Assembly: GCA_037179515.1 (NCBI GenBank)
Contig: JAXCGZ010015126.1
Span: 62,001-126,000, forward strand
Origin: Halocaridina rubra
Lineage: Eukaryota > Arthropoda > Malacostraca > Decapoda > Atyidae
DNA length: 64,000 bases
Direction: 5' to 3'
Shown: positions 35,327-61,310 of the stretch, piece by piece
How positions within the stretch are numbered: the first letter of the stretch is position 1
Layout: each line of letters opens with the position of its first letter
The notes under the pieces: generated by a model
Told to the model about the DNA's origin: nothing
Seen by the model: only the letters and a program-made list of their open reading frames with translations
Databases searched by the model: none
Position numbers and translations under genes: made by a program

Positions 35327-36312
35327 TAACCAGAGGGAGACTGAAGGTCACGCAAATAAATATTTAAAAGGCTGTTAAAAATTCCAAAATAGCAACCAGA
35401 TGGAAAATTACTCTTCTATAAAATCTTTTTGAATTTACAAGAAAGACACAAAGAATTCAAAAAATCACCATCACTCAAGAGTTCCATTACATGCTAAAGT
35501 AGTGATACTAAACACTTTTATGACCCATTGGTTCTAACTATGAACAGAAATATAAATTATAACTAAGTATAAAGGTAAATTGGGCAAATTTTGGACATAT
35601 TATGCAGTATATAAAATGAAAAAAATTTACATCTAAGCCAAGAAAAACTGGGATGATGAGAGTAATGCTGCCAGTGTTAAATCTGCTCATGGTACGTGTA
35701 CTTGTAGGAAAAAACATTGCAAATATGCAATAACTTGGTGAAGCAATCATACCCCAAAACATTCACAGTGCTAGCGTTATCAACATGGGTGTACGACTGA
35801 TATATCCGAGATGTTTTTTTTACCTACATTTAAGAATCAACTAAACCAAGAACTTCCATTGTGAATTATCAACACAAGTGTACAACTAAAATGTGAATTT
35901 TTTTTTTTTTTTAATCGACAATTTTTGCAAAGTTATATCAACGATAATTATGGTAATACCCTTAGGAGTACAAATTTGCGGGTATATACAACGACCTTCC
36001 CAGGGTAATTATAGACATACATAATTACTCATTGTTACTGAAGCAAATAATGAGTCACAAATTAATATACCTGATGATAAAAATTCACTCATTATCCCCT
36101 AAATTAATGAAGTCTCTAACCACCATTTATATTACTCTATATAATATGTTAATAATACTATTTAAATAGCTCTTACTACAATATGCAATAACTTGGTAAA
36201 GCAATCATACCACAAGTCATTTACAGTGCTAGCGTTATCAACATAGGTGTACGATTGACATATTTGAATTTTTTTTTTTTTTTTTTACCTACATTTAGGA
36301 AGCAACCCATTC

Positions 36313-49783
<13,471 letters not shown>

Positions 49784-49892
49784 ACCTACGAAAGAAAAAT
49801 GAAAAATGACAAAATCGATGTAATCATCTTTATTTCCAGCCTCCCACCACCAGCTGCGAATAAGAGCAAGGTAACCAGGTTTGCCATTGTGT

Positions 49893-50060
49893 GTCACTAT
49901 TCCTCCCTATATGATTGGGGGTGGAGCAGACGGATTAGAGCTGGGGAATTAATGTTAGATGCCCTTTCTACCGTCCCACGGTGGGTTCAACACCGGTATG
50001 TAATTTCACGAGTCGGGCGCTCAAACCACCGTACTACTGCAAGACCCAGCAAAGTGACCG
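49893..50060 (-). repeat. Repeat family A copy in an intron
   Basis: gtgtcactattcctccctatatg, ggggtggagcagacggattagagctggggaa, then gcgctcaaaccaccgtactactg at the head. Confidence 0.6.
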
Positions 50061-50312
50061 TATCTTATGCTAAAAAGGAGAGTGACTGGGTTAGATCATT
50101 CCTTGCCTATCCTTAACCTTGTCATCAGCTGGTCTCCAGCAAGAAAAATGACTTAGCCAGAAAATAAGGGCTTGCCAGCCATCATCTCCCCTATCCTTTT
50201 TATCTGGCTCATACAACGTAATGGGATAAAGGCGGGGTATTCATTTTCCAAAGGAAAGTTCTTATGCTTTTACTAAAAAAAATAACTTTAAACATTTGAG
50301 TAAAGCTACAGG

Positions 50313-50480
50313 GACTGTGGCAGCTCAGCGGTTGGGGTACTTGTCTTGATAAGTGACAAGTCCACTTTCAAGCTTGTTGCAGGGCATAAGAAAGGGCATC
50401 CTGCCTTAAGTCCTCAACACCAACCCATCTGAGTTGACCCCCATTCGAATGGGGGTTGATTGCGACACATAAAACTGCAA
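50313..50480 (+). repeat. Repeat family A, full plus-strand copy
   Basis: gactgtggcagctcagcggttgg (head), gcataagaaagggcatcctgcc, then cccccattcgaatgggggttgattgcgacac. Confidence 0.65.
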
Positions 50481-52065
50481 ATGACAACGTGCGAATATAA
50501 CTAACACGTTGATGTGCAAGCACCATTTTCCTTCAAATTTTCAATATACAGTAATATACGTATTATATTTGAACGAATACCTGCAACAAACATTTTCTGT
50601 GATGTTGAGACGTTAGAAAAGCTTTAAACCTCTGAGAAAACGAACATGTTTATAAACGGGTACCCAAGGTTTTTTCAAGTTTTTTAAAATGATATACTAA
50701 ATACTAATTAAATCAGGTTAGGTTTTTGGGTTACATTAGTTTGCCCAAGTATAGAAAGAAGTTAATAATTGAAACCATTGCTCTTGAGTAATTTTAAATA
50801 CTTTTTCAATCATTTCGTAGTTCCACTTCACTCGAAGGCCTAAGTAAACTCGTACGATATTCACGTGTTTTCTACTGTCCCTGTGATATAAGAAGTATCA
50901 AATTATTCCAAGACAAAACGTAGCAATAATGCCGTTACAGAGAAAAGGCTTTCCCATCACAGCTTAGGCGACAAGAAAAGAGCAGAAGAGAATGTCATTT
51001 AGTTGGAGTCGCGCACTTCACTCGGGAAAGAGACGATTGATTTATGAGCTTTTACGTGCCCCCAGATATACTGTATTACCTCTAATTACACGATCTAATA
51101 TCTTTTTCTTCTTATTCTTCCGGTATGCGCAGGACTGTAGGACAGTAAGACTGGTCAGAGCATTGGCCCCCAGCCTAAAATGTTCGGGAATGTAACAGGA
51201 AATCCATCTACTGGGAAAGTTAACCATGGACAAGAAATCCCCAAAATATTAAGAATCTAATCTCTATATGACGACAGAACAAATTTAATTACAGAAGATT
51301 CGATCTTGGTATTATTTTATAACTACACCCGTCTCATCCCCAACTATTTTATACTGTTTAAGTAGGTCTGATATTCTAAGGTTTAATGCTTTTTTAACGA
51401 CTCTAAACTACATAATCATCGTAATTAATTATTCTAAGTTAGGTACGAATGGGTTATGGTTCAGATTGGTTTTATGCACCCTTTCTATATTTGGACTAAA
51501 CTTTTTTTCCGATAGATTGCCATGTGACTTGAAATAATCTGATAATTGTATTCTTCGGAACTCGAATTTGATGCCTTGAATTCTTAAATAAGGATGAATT
51601 TGGGTGTTTATTCATCAGCGCTGAACATGTCAGGGAGTAATGGTAACACTGATTTTCTCGGGTAAGGTTATGGAAGGGGTGCATAAAACGAATCTTAACC
51701 AAAGTAAGGATAAGTTGGGTAAAGTTTCCTCAAATTAGTTAAGGAATAATTTCCAGCAGATTCGGGGGTTACAATCGTAACCACATATTTCCGTAATACC
51801 GATGAAAGTGAAAGAAAATAAGTGTCACTGCCAAATCACTATCTAGCCATCTGACTCAGGCACTAGGTGGGAAAATTATTCAAGATCTTTGTTTCCGTCT
51901 GACAACATCATCAGCATAACAACCCCTATTTCACCCATATGGGGGACTTAATATGCTTCCATATATTTCGCAGGAATTCTCCTATACAATACCCAGTGTT
52001 GTCTAATCGAAGGAGAGCGATAGAGACGATAAAACGATGAAAAAGACGCTAAAATCGATACTTAC
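50481..52065. other. Putative first intron / upstream region of the receptor gene
   Basis: No coding exon with matching phase found on either strand. A short aggttaggtttttgggtta tract lies at about 50.71 kb. Confidence 0.4.
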
Positions 52066-52097
52066 ACTTCTTTAAGGTCTTTAACTACTGCCACCAT
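52066..52097 (-). other. Possible 5' exon with a short upstream ORF
   Basis: On the minus strand ATGGTGGCAGTAGTTAAAG starts a frame MVAVVKDLKE and reaches a consensus donor GT|gtaagt at 52066. Joined to the 49785 exon the frame would end after 22 codons, overlapping the main ATG, so it would act as an upstream ORF. It could equally be the first exon of something else; no phase-2 acceptor exon that continues this frame was found. Confidence 0.4.
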
Positions 52098-52581
52098 AGC
52101 GATGAAATAAATACAGGAAGCCTTGTGATACCAACCATCCCGCGATGTTAAATAAATTATTTTATTAAAATTTACTCGTATCAGCCATTTAATTACATAA
52201 TTTTAAAATGTAAATTTCTACCAGTTAAAATATTTAATAAATTAAAATGGCCTGATGTATATAATTGACTTTATTGAAACATGATGTAAGCATTTAGGTT
52301 GGCATTCCTGGTTCCGTGTGGTAAACAATGTTTATGTTATCAGAGGAAAATATTTTTGGTGCATTTTAGATATATATATTTCTTGACAATTTAGTTTATT
52401 TACATAATGATATTTGATAAATTTGTGTAATATATCCTAAGATACACTGTGAATAATGAGGATTAGAAATGGTGACGACAGGTATATCGTATGACTATTA
52501 GTCACTTGTTAATAATTATACGTATGACGACATAAATAATCTTTTTTTTTTTCTATATAATTTACCTACACGTCACGTACA

Positions 52582-52732
<151 letters not shown>

Positions 52733-52899
52733 TAGCCGACAACAAAGAACAAGCAAAATAACACAATGCGTGGTACTGCTGGAGTGTCACATCCATCCTC
52801 CCCTCTCTTCCACAACCCACGTAGCTTAACACTACCAAATCCCCTACCGCCCCTACCACTGATTGCCTCTACAAGGTACTCCATGATAACAGCAGATGT

Positions 52900-53770
52900 C
52901 AATCATAACTGCGTCACAATCATTCGCCACTCATTTCTATTCCTAGCAAGCTCACTTGCCTCCCTCACATCCATTCTCCTATCATTCAAGGCCCTCCTTA
53001 CTCCATCCATCCACCCCAACCTTGGTCTCCCTCTGGTATTTCTCCCATCAACTTCCGATTTCATGATCTTTTTTAGTAGTGGTTCATTATCCATTCTCTC
53101 TACATGACCAAACCATCTCAAAACAATTATATCTACTCTAGTAGGCAAACCTCTCCTCACACCCATTCTCCCTCTCACTTCTCCATTCCTAACCCTATCC
53201 AACTGTGATACACCAGTCATACTCCTCAGACATTTCATCTCAAACACATTCAGTTTCTGTCTCTCAGTTTCTTTCATAACCCATAACTCTGAGCCATACA
53301 TTACAGTTGGCACAACCACTTTCTCATACAAAAAAAAATCTTAACATTCATTCCCAGCCCTGCATTCTTCATTACTCCCTTCAATGCGCCAAACACTTTG
53401 CATCCTTCATTCACCCTGTAAAGCACATCTGCTTGCACTCCACCATTTGCAGCTATCACTGAGCCTAAATATTTGAACTGGTCTACTTCCTCAAGTGCCT
53501 CTCCATTCAACATAACATTCAGTCTAGCACCATCTTCATTTCTTGTACACCTCATAACCTTACTCTTTCCCACATTCACTCGTAACTTCCTTCTCTCACA
53601 CACCCTTCCAAATTCTGTCACTAATTGACACAGCTAACTGTCAGAGTCTGCCACCACCACAGTATCATCTGTAGACAGCAACTTATTCAACTCTCACTCA
53701 TTTTCTTTCCCATCTAGAAGCTTCAATCTACGACCAAGTACTCGAGCATGTAGAGGCCTACATACGATCT
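52900..53770 (-). mobile_element. RTE-like LINE, reverse transcriptase 3' half
   Basis: Minus-strand blocks in order: STDDTVVVADSD (catalytic DD, about 53.67 kb, after a damaged stretch), EFGRVCERRKLRVNVGKSKV, VDQFKYLGSVIAANGGV, then a one-base frame break near 53.33 kb in an A run, VPTVMYGSELWVM, VLRWFGHVERMD and GRPRLGWMDGVR. This is the usual C-terminus of LINE endonuclease/reverse transcriptases. At least two frameshifts and one stop are present. Confidence 0.85.
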
Positions 53771-53939
53771 CAAGTTAAATCCTATACCAATAAAATATAA
53801 TTAATAATACAGGCACAGGCATACATGAAAATATTTTATAAGGGGGTTTGTGAAACAGGCGATGTAATAAGCATTATCAAGGAGGTGAAAGGTTAATGGA
53901 TAAAATCCATTAGCGTTTTACATTCCTTTCTCTGTCCTC

Positions 53940-55770
53940 TACAGCCAGCCTCCATAATACACTACACATTAAGGCCTCCGAGGAGATTCTGCCCCAGGAC
54001 CGGATGGGGTCCACCCCAAAGTGTTGAAAGAGTGTGCCTCTTATACTTTCGTTCCCCCAGTGGACACTTTTCAAAAAGACACTCACCGATAATGAGATAC
54101 TAAATGACTGGAGAATGGCAAACGCCACCCCACTCTACAAGAGAGGAGATAAAACAAACCCATTCAACTACAAACCCATAAGCCTAACTTCAGTCCCATT
54201 TAAAATTATGAAGAAACTGCTCTAGCAAAAATTTGTTGAACACCTTGAGAAAAATCGGCTTCTTAGCAGTTCACAACATGGATCCAGATCTGGTAGATCA
54301 TGCTTGACCCAGCTTTTAGAGTTCTTTGAGTAGCTTGAAGAATAGCTAGATGATGGTGATAATGTTGACATTGTTTATTTAGACTGTCGGAAAGCTTTCG
54401 AAACCGTCCTTCATCTCTGTCTACTAAACAAGTTAAGAGCAGTTAGAATCTCAGGAGACATCTTAGAGTTGGTTAAAAACTTTATCTGCAGGAGGGTTCA
54501 GTGCGTTTCCATTGGAGGTGCTTATTCAGAATGGCTACAGGTCTGGAGAGCAGTACCCCAGGGAAGTGTTCTTGGGCCAACACATTTCCTAGTATATATA
54601 AACGACCTTAATGGAGTCTGTGCGGTCCAGTAGTAAGCTTTTCGTCGATGATGCCAAGTTATTTAAAAGAATCAGGATACCTATAGATGAAGATATACTT
54701 CAGGAAGATATTAGAAGATTACTAGAGTGGAGCAGATGGTGGCTCCCTAATTTCAATGAGGAAAAGTGTAAGATGATGCATGTAGGAAGGAGAAATCCCG
54801 AGTACCAGCATTATATGGACAATACTCCACTAAACGTCACTGAGGAAGAAAAGGACCTAGGTGTATACGTTACCCCAATCTTAAAGCCGATAGTGCAAAT
54901 AGCCAAGGTAGAGGCAAGTGCAATTTCAATGGTGGAACGTCTTAGAAAAACATACACCTTTCTGGACAAGGAAATGTTCCTTCCATTGCACAAGACTGAT
55001 TAGACTCCGGCTGGAATATTAACAAGCTTGAACAAGTGCAATCGCAAGCCACAAAGTTAGTCCCTGAACTATCTGAAATACAATATGAGGAGAGGCTGAC
55101 CCGTCTAGGACTTTTTTTTTTTATGTGTGACACCGGGACAGGCAGAAACTGCCCTCATCAATAAAGGCCCGGGCACGAGAAAATACCAAGACGAAGGAAA
55201 AGAAAAAGGTTAAGGACAAGGCAGAGATGAGGTAATGTCACACAAAGGAAAACGACAGACAGGAAAAAACACTCAAAGTACAGAGGACCCAGAGATATGG
55301 AGGACTAGGCTCTGAGATGACGATAGATCTGCTTTTTGAAGGATGAAAGGTCATAAGAATTAGGAAAGACCAAAGGAGGAGGAGAGTTCCAGAGTCTGGA
55401 GGTAGATGGGAAGAAGCAGTTACTGCACCGACCAATCCACTTATCACACTGGAGGAAAGAAGAATACGGGGCCACATGATCCAAACTTATAAAATACTCC
55501 GCGGTATCAACTCAATCAAAGATCGTCACTTTCTGCAACTTGCAGCAGCAGAGGACATGCCAAATACCTGAGGACACAGCCTAAAGCTGGTAAAATCCAG
55601 ACACCGAACCACCAAGAGGAACAGTTTCTTTCATTCTAGAATTGTAAACCTCTGGAATCGCGTTCCTGATGACATTGTAATGAGCCAGCGTGTTAATTCT
55701 TTCAATAACTCATACGACAAGTATGTTGAGACTGAAAGACGGAGAAGAGACACTCTCCATGAGCAATGAC
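53940..55770 (+). mobile_element. CR1-like LINE, reverse transcriptase region, interrupted
   Basis: Plus-strand blocks: NDWRMANATPLYKRGDK, NPFNYKPISLTSVPFK, SQHGSRSGRSC, DIVYLDCRKAFE, VPQGSVLGPTHF, then LFVDDAKLFKRI (the catalytic box reads VDDA), FNEEKCKMMHVG and KDLGVYVT. After an insertion at about 55107-55440 the frame resumes with LEERRIRGHMIQTYKILRG and RIVNLWNRVPDDIV. Stops at several points show decay. Subfamily close to the fragment in the copia element. Confidence 0.82.
55107..55440 (-). mobile_element. LINE 3' tail inserted in the CR1-like element
   Basis: A 5'-truncated, poly(A)-tailed (ttttttttttt at its left edge) minus-strand copy. Its last coding block, DRSSHLPPD-like with FILMTFHPSKS read in neighbouring frames, is the same as in the copy at 57.67 kb, where the frame YFFPSTSRLWNSLPPSVFP is intact. 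The two copies are highly similar over about 330 bases. Confidence 0.75.
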
Positions 55771-55834
55771 TTCTAGGCCTCTTTAATTGACATTAGGTCA
55801 GCATCATTAGGTAAGTAAGACTATATATGATGCT

Positions 55835-55985
55835 TTATGTCATTATTAATCCACATAATGGGGTGGACACAGACAAGTTGAGAGTGGGAAAAATAAAGCT
55901 TGATGCACTTCCTAATGCCCTGCGATGGGTTCGACTGTGGGTCTGTCACTTCCCGATTTAATTGTTCTAATATTCCAAAAAGTAG
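55835..55985 (-). repeat. Repeat family A copy
   Basis: gtcattattaatccacataatgggg, gatgcacttcctaatgccctg, ggttcgactgtgggtctgtcacttcccg. Confidence 0.55.
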
Positions 55986-55999
55986 ACAATATATTGTAT

Positions 56000-56520
56000 A
56001 ATGCACACACATGTAATGCATAAACCAGATAAAATCTTTAAGTATAATGATAAAATAAATGACAATATGTGAAAATAGGAAATATAGCTTGCCATTGGAC
56101 GGGATTCGAACCAAGGTACTTTAGGTATATTGCTTAACTCTGCCAAGCTCTATATAAGTGGAAATATGGCACTTTTACATAGATAATATTTTCGAAGTTT
56201 TTGGCATGGACGAAGTTAAAAAAAAAATAAAATAAAAGACTGAAATAAACAAAACTTTAACTCGCCAAACTTAACCTAACCCAGCCTCAAATTATAATAA
56301 TATCAGGAAAACGTGTCTCATTTTTTGAATACATATTAAACACAGGATAATTTATGATATCCCTCGAATAATGAATGCAAAATAATGCGAAAATAATGAG
56401 TATTTCTTGTTATGAAAATCAGAAAATATATTGATCACCACAATCTTACTTCTATAAGTAGAGGTTCTCGATGAAAAATGACTCAAAATGATAGTAGTTG
56501 AAAATCATTTGGCAAGATAA
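56000..56520. other. AT-rich stretch, nothing recognised
   Basis: Contains aaacttaacctaacccagcc near 56.27 kb, otherwise no feature. Confidence 0.4.
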
Positions 56521-56523
56521 AGA

Positions 56524-56527
<4 letters not shown>

Positions 56528-56614
<87 letters not shown>
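56528..56614. repeat. (CT)n microsatellite
   Basis: About 86 bp, uninterrupted. Confidence 0.98.
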
Positions 56615-56618
<4 letters not shown>

Positions 56619-56654
56619 ACTGATTAATACATATCTTCACTGAATTATTGTCTA

Positions 56655-56846
56655 GTCTACGTGGCAAAATGGTAGCCTCCGCGACTCTGAGGCGGTAGGT
56701 TGAGGGTTTGCGCCCCGTCACGGACTGAGGTTAGAAAGGGCATACACTCAGGGTAACAATTACATCTGCCAAAACAAGTCCTTCGCAAAAAGGCAACCGT
56801 CCTAGCCCTTAGTAGAAAAGGGGGTTCGTGACGTAAAACTGAATTC
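56655..56846 (+). repeat. tRNA-derived SINE, family D
   Basis: tRNA-like head (gtggcaaaatggtagcctcc, gactctgaggcg, B box gagggtttgcgcccc), body ctgaggttagaaagggcat, cagggtaacaattacatctgcc, then gcaaccgtcctagccctt and tgacgtaaaac. About 190 bp. Confidence 0.75.
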
Positions 56847-57332
56847 AATCCTTCATTGAATTATTGTCGTAATAACTGTTATGTGGAAATTATCTTTAAA
56901 AAATAAATAACAGATAATCGGGGATAGGTAAGTTTTTACAATTGGACCTGTGTCTACGTTTTAGGATGAAAGTATTATTTTTTTCTATGGCTTTTGGTGT
57001 ATTTTGAATGAATTAAACCTTATGGCTTTTGATGTATTTTGAATTAAATTGACCTAGAATACCTTTGGAAATTGTATGATAACCAACCTTAACCTAACCT
57101 AAACCTTTCATATTCAAAGTCAAATGTCTTATTGATATAAATATATATCAAAGGGAGTGGACAGCATGGTGTTAGGCCCACCCAACTGACCTATTAAGGT
57201 CTTACAACAACAAAAAACTAGGATCTAAGTGTGAACAGCTTGGATTTCCTCAGGATGGCAGGTATGACATTTGTATTAATCATATGGTAAGCTTGCATAG
57301 TAGCATCCTACAATATTAGGATTCCTAAATTC

Positions 57333-57671
57333 CTAAATTTTGGGGCAAGAACATGAATAATGTTGCAATGAATGAGAATTTTCTGCATTACAAAGTTTAC
57401 AAGGTATTTCATCTCCACCATTTACAAACTGCCAGTAATACTTATAACGTAACCTTAACTGCATATCAAAGGTGTCCACTCTGGTGGATGCTCTGCCATA
57501 AGATGTATTAGTGTTTTCATAAATTGTAACATAGTGTTGCATGCTTTTACTTCCATTATCTATAATTTTCTGAATATTTTCAAAGTCCCACTGTATCCTT
57601 TTACTTGTTAGTACACCCTTAATTCTTCTTAAACTCATTGCAGCCTTAGCATCTTTGGTATGCTTATCAGC
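57333..57671 (-). mobile_element. LINE RNase H / C-terminal zinc-knuckle fragment
   Basis: Minus strand: ADKHTKDAKAAMSLRRI (end of an RNase H domain) leads to LRLRYKYYWQFVNGGDEIP and CKLCNAENSHSLQHYSCSCP, a C-x2-C...H...C motif typical of the C-terminus of I-group LINEs. The upstream part was split off by the insertion next to it and appears to resume near 58.06 kb. Confidence 0.75.
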
Positions 57672-58054
57672 GCTTTTTTTTTATGAGTGTGACACCGGGA
57701 CAAACAGAGACTGCCCTCATCAATAAAGGCCCGGGCACGAGAAAATACCAAGACGAAGGAAAAGAAAAAGGTTAAAGCCAAGGCAGAGATGAGGTAATGT
57801 CACACAAAGGAAAATAACAGACAGAAAAAAAACAGTCAAAGTACAGAGGACCCAGAGATATGGAGGACTAGGCTCTGAGATGACGATAGATCTGCTTTTT
57901 GAAGGATGAAAGGTCATAAGAATTAGGAAAGACAGAGGGAGGAAGAGAGTTCCAGAGTCTGGAGGTAGAGGGGAAGAAGTAGTCGCTGCACCGACCAATC
58001 CGCGAGCTACAAATCTCCAATGTGAGATGGTATCCACGTAAATACCACACGTGA
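57672..58054 (-). mobile_element. Second copy of the poly(A)-tailed LINE 3' tail
   Basis: Minus-strand frame with LEICSSRIGRCSDYFFP, STSRLWNSLPPSVFPNSYDL and SSFKKQIYRHLRA, a classic reverse transcriptase C-terminus, then a 3' UTR with gcccgggcctttattgatgag and a poly(A) end at 57.68 kb. It interrupts the RNase H fragment. Confidence 0.82.
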
Positions 58055-58099
58055 TCAGTAGCCTTGAGTTGATGTATTGTGTCTTTACAATGTGACTCT

Positions 58100-59190
58100 A
58101 ATTCACTATTGATTGTATTAGGAGTGTTTAAAGAAAGCAGTGCACTCTATTAAAAAAAAAAACATGAATATCTTTATTTCTGGCAGTTCTTGGGGGTAAA
58201 CTTCATCTAAAAACATAATAACAAGATTAACTATTTATTGTTTAGCTAAGCATATATTTTGCGACGGGTTTAAAGGTCAAATTCATTCAACTCACATGAT
58301 AAACCAAAGGAAAAAATATATGTTTCACTTCCAAATTGCGACTGGTGTCATTGAAAATATTTCTCCGGAAAAAAATTTATATAATTTTGTTTTAATTCAG
58401 GAAAATCATGGCAAGGGAGACATATACTATTCTTGTAATCCGTATATATCGTAAGCAACTACTAAAGGGGATATAACTGATGATGGAAAAAAAACTTGAG
58501 CTCGTATTCCAGAATAGTCGTAGGAGCCATCTGAGGGGGATAAGGAAGGAAACCATTTTTTCCTTGAAATTTGTCTTTGGGTAAAACGAGGAAATTGACC
58601 TTACAAATAATTTTTAAAAAAGTTAATAAGTTTCTTAATTTATAAATCAAAATATCTTGTGTATAGATATAATATTACCTTCTTGTAAACCTGGGAAATA
58701 AACTTGTACACTAGGCGTTAAAATCACAAATACTAAGCAAAACTTCCTCTCTTTCGAAATGGCAGCTTGAAAATGAAGCGAAATCCGCCAAGAGTAGCTC
58801 AGGAGTCGCTAAAGACAGAGGAAATTTCGCTATAATCATAGGTAAAACCCAATTGGGTTCAGAAGACGGGAGATATGTTTTGGATCAAGTAAAGTTTACG
58901 ACCCCTCGTACATTAGATAACCTGACCTAACCTAACAATTTGGGTAAGAATAGGAGGGGAGGAAGTTTTTTTTTTCTATTTTAATCCCGAAATTGAATAT
59001 ATTCTTCATATTTGTCTTTGTTTACTAAATGTAAAATCAATATTTTTTTCTTTCATTGCTAAAAGAACGCAATCATCGCTATATTCCAGTTTTAGCGATA
59101 ACGCTAAATTCTAGATCGTATATTAACCGCGTAGTATTCCATTTTCCAACGTAAGGTAATCAGGAAAAAGAAAAAAAAAAGAGTACGTCA
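58100..59190. other. AT-rich intergenic stretch
   Basis: No exon pair or repeat family recognised apart from ataacctgacctaacctaacaa near 58.92 kb. Confidence 0.4.
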
Positions 59191-59196
59191 GCTCTT

Positions 59197-59463
59197 GGGC
59201 AGCTTTCACACCAAAGTGGCACGTCGCACGTGGCATGCCAGTTGAAAATGAGCATACGGAAATATATGAAATCTTTCACACAGAAGTGGCGTGACACGTC
59301 CCATGTGCCACGTGCAACTTCCGACACAAGTCACACGTGGCACATGCTACGTGTGACGCCACTTCTGTGTGAAAGGTTTCATATATTTCCGGGTGTTCGA
59401 TATCAACTGGAGTGCCACGTGGCATGGCACGTGTGACGTGCCACTTTGGTGTGAAAGTGGCCT
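59197..59463. mobile_element. Fold-back element with CACGTG-rich arms
   Basis: Two arms of about 120 bp pair: agctttcacaccaaagtgg at the left with the complement of ccactttggtgtgaaagtgg at the right, and cggaaatatatgaaatctttcacacagaagtgg with its partner inside. Five CACGTG hexamers and many near-matches lie in it. Termini of the type GGGC..CTTTCACAC recall PIF/Harbinger MITEs, but no clean target duplication is visible. Confidence 0.75.
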
Positions 59464-59513
59464 TACGTGTATATTTACAGACTCGCCTTCAGTGTTGCAA
59501 TTCGTTAAAACGA

Positions 59514-59988
<475 letters not shown>

Positions 59989-60180
59989 GTCGCCGTGGCT
60001 CAGTCGGTAGCGTCTCCGACTCTGAGGCGTCAGGTCGAGGGTTCGCGCCCCGTCACGGTCTGAGGTTAGCAAAGGCATGCACTCAGCGTAAGGATTACAT
60101 CTGCCAAGACAAGTCCTTCGCAAGAGGGCAACCGTCCTAGCCCTTGGCTGATAAGGGAGTCCGTGACGTAAAACCGGAAC
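59989..60180 (+). repeat. tRNA-derived SINE, family D, full copy
   Basis: The best copy: gtcgccgtggctcagtcggtagcg (A box), tccgactctgaggcgtc, gagggttcgcgccccgtc (B box), and the full body. The head folds plausibly as a tRNA-like structure, but the continuing body and (TA)n flanks argue against a functional tRNA gene. Confidence 0.8.
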
Positions 60181-60188
60181 AACCGGAA

Positions 60189-60189
60189 C

Positions 60190-60240
<51 letters not shown>
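60189..60240. repeat. (TA)n microsatellite
   Basis: Follows a short duplication of aaccggaac at the SINE end. Confidence 0.95.
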
Positions 60241-60241
<1 letters not shown>

Positions 60242-60242
60242 C

Positions 60243-60535
60243 AAACAAGCACATTACCATATGTGAAAACATGAATAATTTTTACCCCGACAGGGACTCG
60301 AACCTAGGACACAAAATTGCTGTGCCAATGCGCTACCAACTACACCACAGAAGGTCTAAAAGGAAAAAAAAATCACAGCTTTTATCTGCTATATTAGGAA
60401 TGAACGCATTATATCTGAATGCCACTCTGTTGGTAGTGCCTTGCCATAGTAATTATGTGTCCTAGGTTCAACTTCCTGTCTGGGTAAAAGCGATTCATGT
60501 TTTCACATATGGTAATGTGCTTGTTTGAGTACTGT
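60243..60535. repeat. Inverted pair of another tRNA-derived repeat (family C)
   Basis: Left arm, minus strand: gtggtgtagttggtagcgca, B box ctaggttcgagtccctgtc, then ttcatgttttcacatatggtaatgtgctt. The right arm repeats this on the plus strand from about 60.44 kb. A partial third copy (gtagcgccttggcacagtaatt, ctaggttcaa) lies at about 60.71-60.77 kb. Confidence 0.65.
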
Positions 60536-60771
60536 TGGTTCAAAATGAGATTGGGAGTTGAATTAAATGCTAAAACGAAGCCACGAGTGAGGTTGGGGAA
60601 ACTGTAATATGAACAGAGTTGCATTCAGATAGAATGCTTTCATTCCTAGTATAGCAAATATAAGCTGTAAGGTTTATTTTTCCCTTTTAGCCTTTTGTGG
60701 TTGTAGTTAGTAGCGCCTTGGCACAGTAATTAAGCAATTATGTGTCCTAGGTTCAATAAAATAGGGGTAAA

Positions 60772-60910
<139 letters not shown>

Positions 60911-61013
60911 TTTTAGTAAATTCCTGTACAGAAAGAGATGAAGAAGAAGCGAAGAATACCGTCAAGTCCTGACCCCGTCAACAACCTCAACTCCTCAATA
61001 GCAACAAAACAAC

Positions 61014-61310
61014 ATGAGTGGGATAATCCATATTTCTCGACATCTAGGGAATTTTCCTCACTTATGTAGGAAAAATTTATTACCACTGGCTTCATCTGCG
61101 TCCATATCACAGTTCGGTATTGTGAAATATGGCCACTATCACGATAAAGTGGCCAAAGCAATGTGTGATGAACATGTGATGAGGACGAGAGCTCTTATAT
61201 CACGTTCTTTAACCAGCCATCTAGATAATTCGAGAACTTTCTCTCCGTCTTTTTGGAATGCGACATACCAACCATTTTTGTCAAACGGGGATTTTAGTCA
61301 TAGAACAAAG
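61014..61310 (+). CDS. LONP1: LONP1 exon 1: transit peptide
   Basis: 99 codons, donor AAAG|gtataa. No upstream in-frame ATG is obvious between the (GA)n tract and 61014. Confidence 0.85.

Noticed and set aside
59230..59436. Small frames in the CACGTG-rich region
   Set aside because: By-products of an inverted repeat; no conserved protein features.
59989..60060. tRNA gene
   Set aside because: Has A- and B-box-like sequence but continues into a SINE body shared with other copies.
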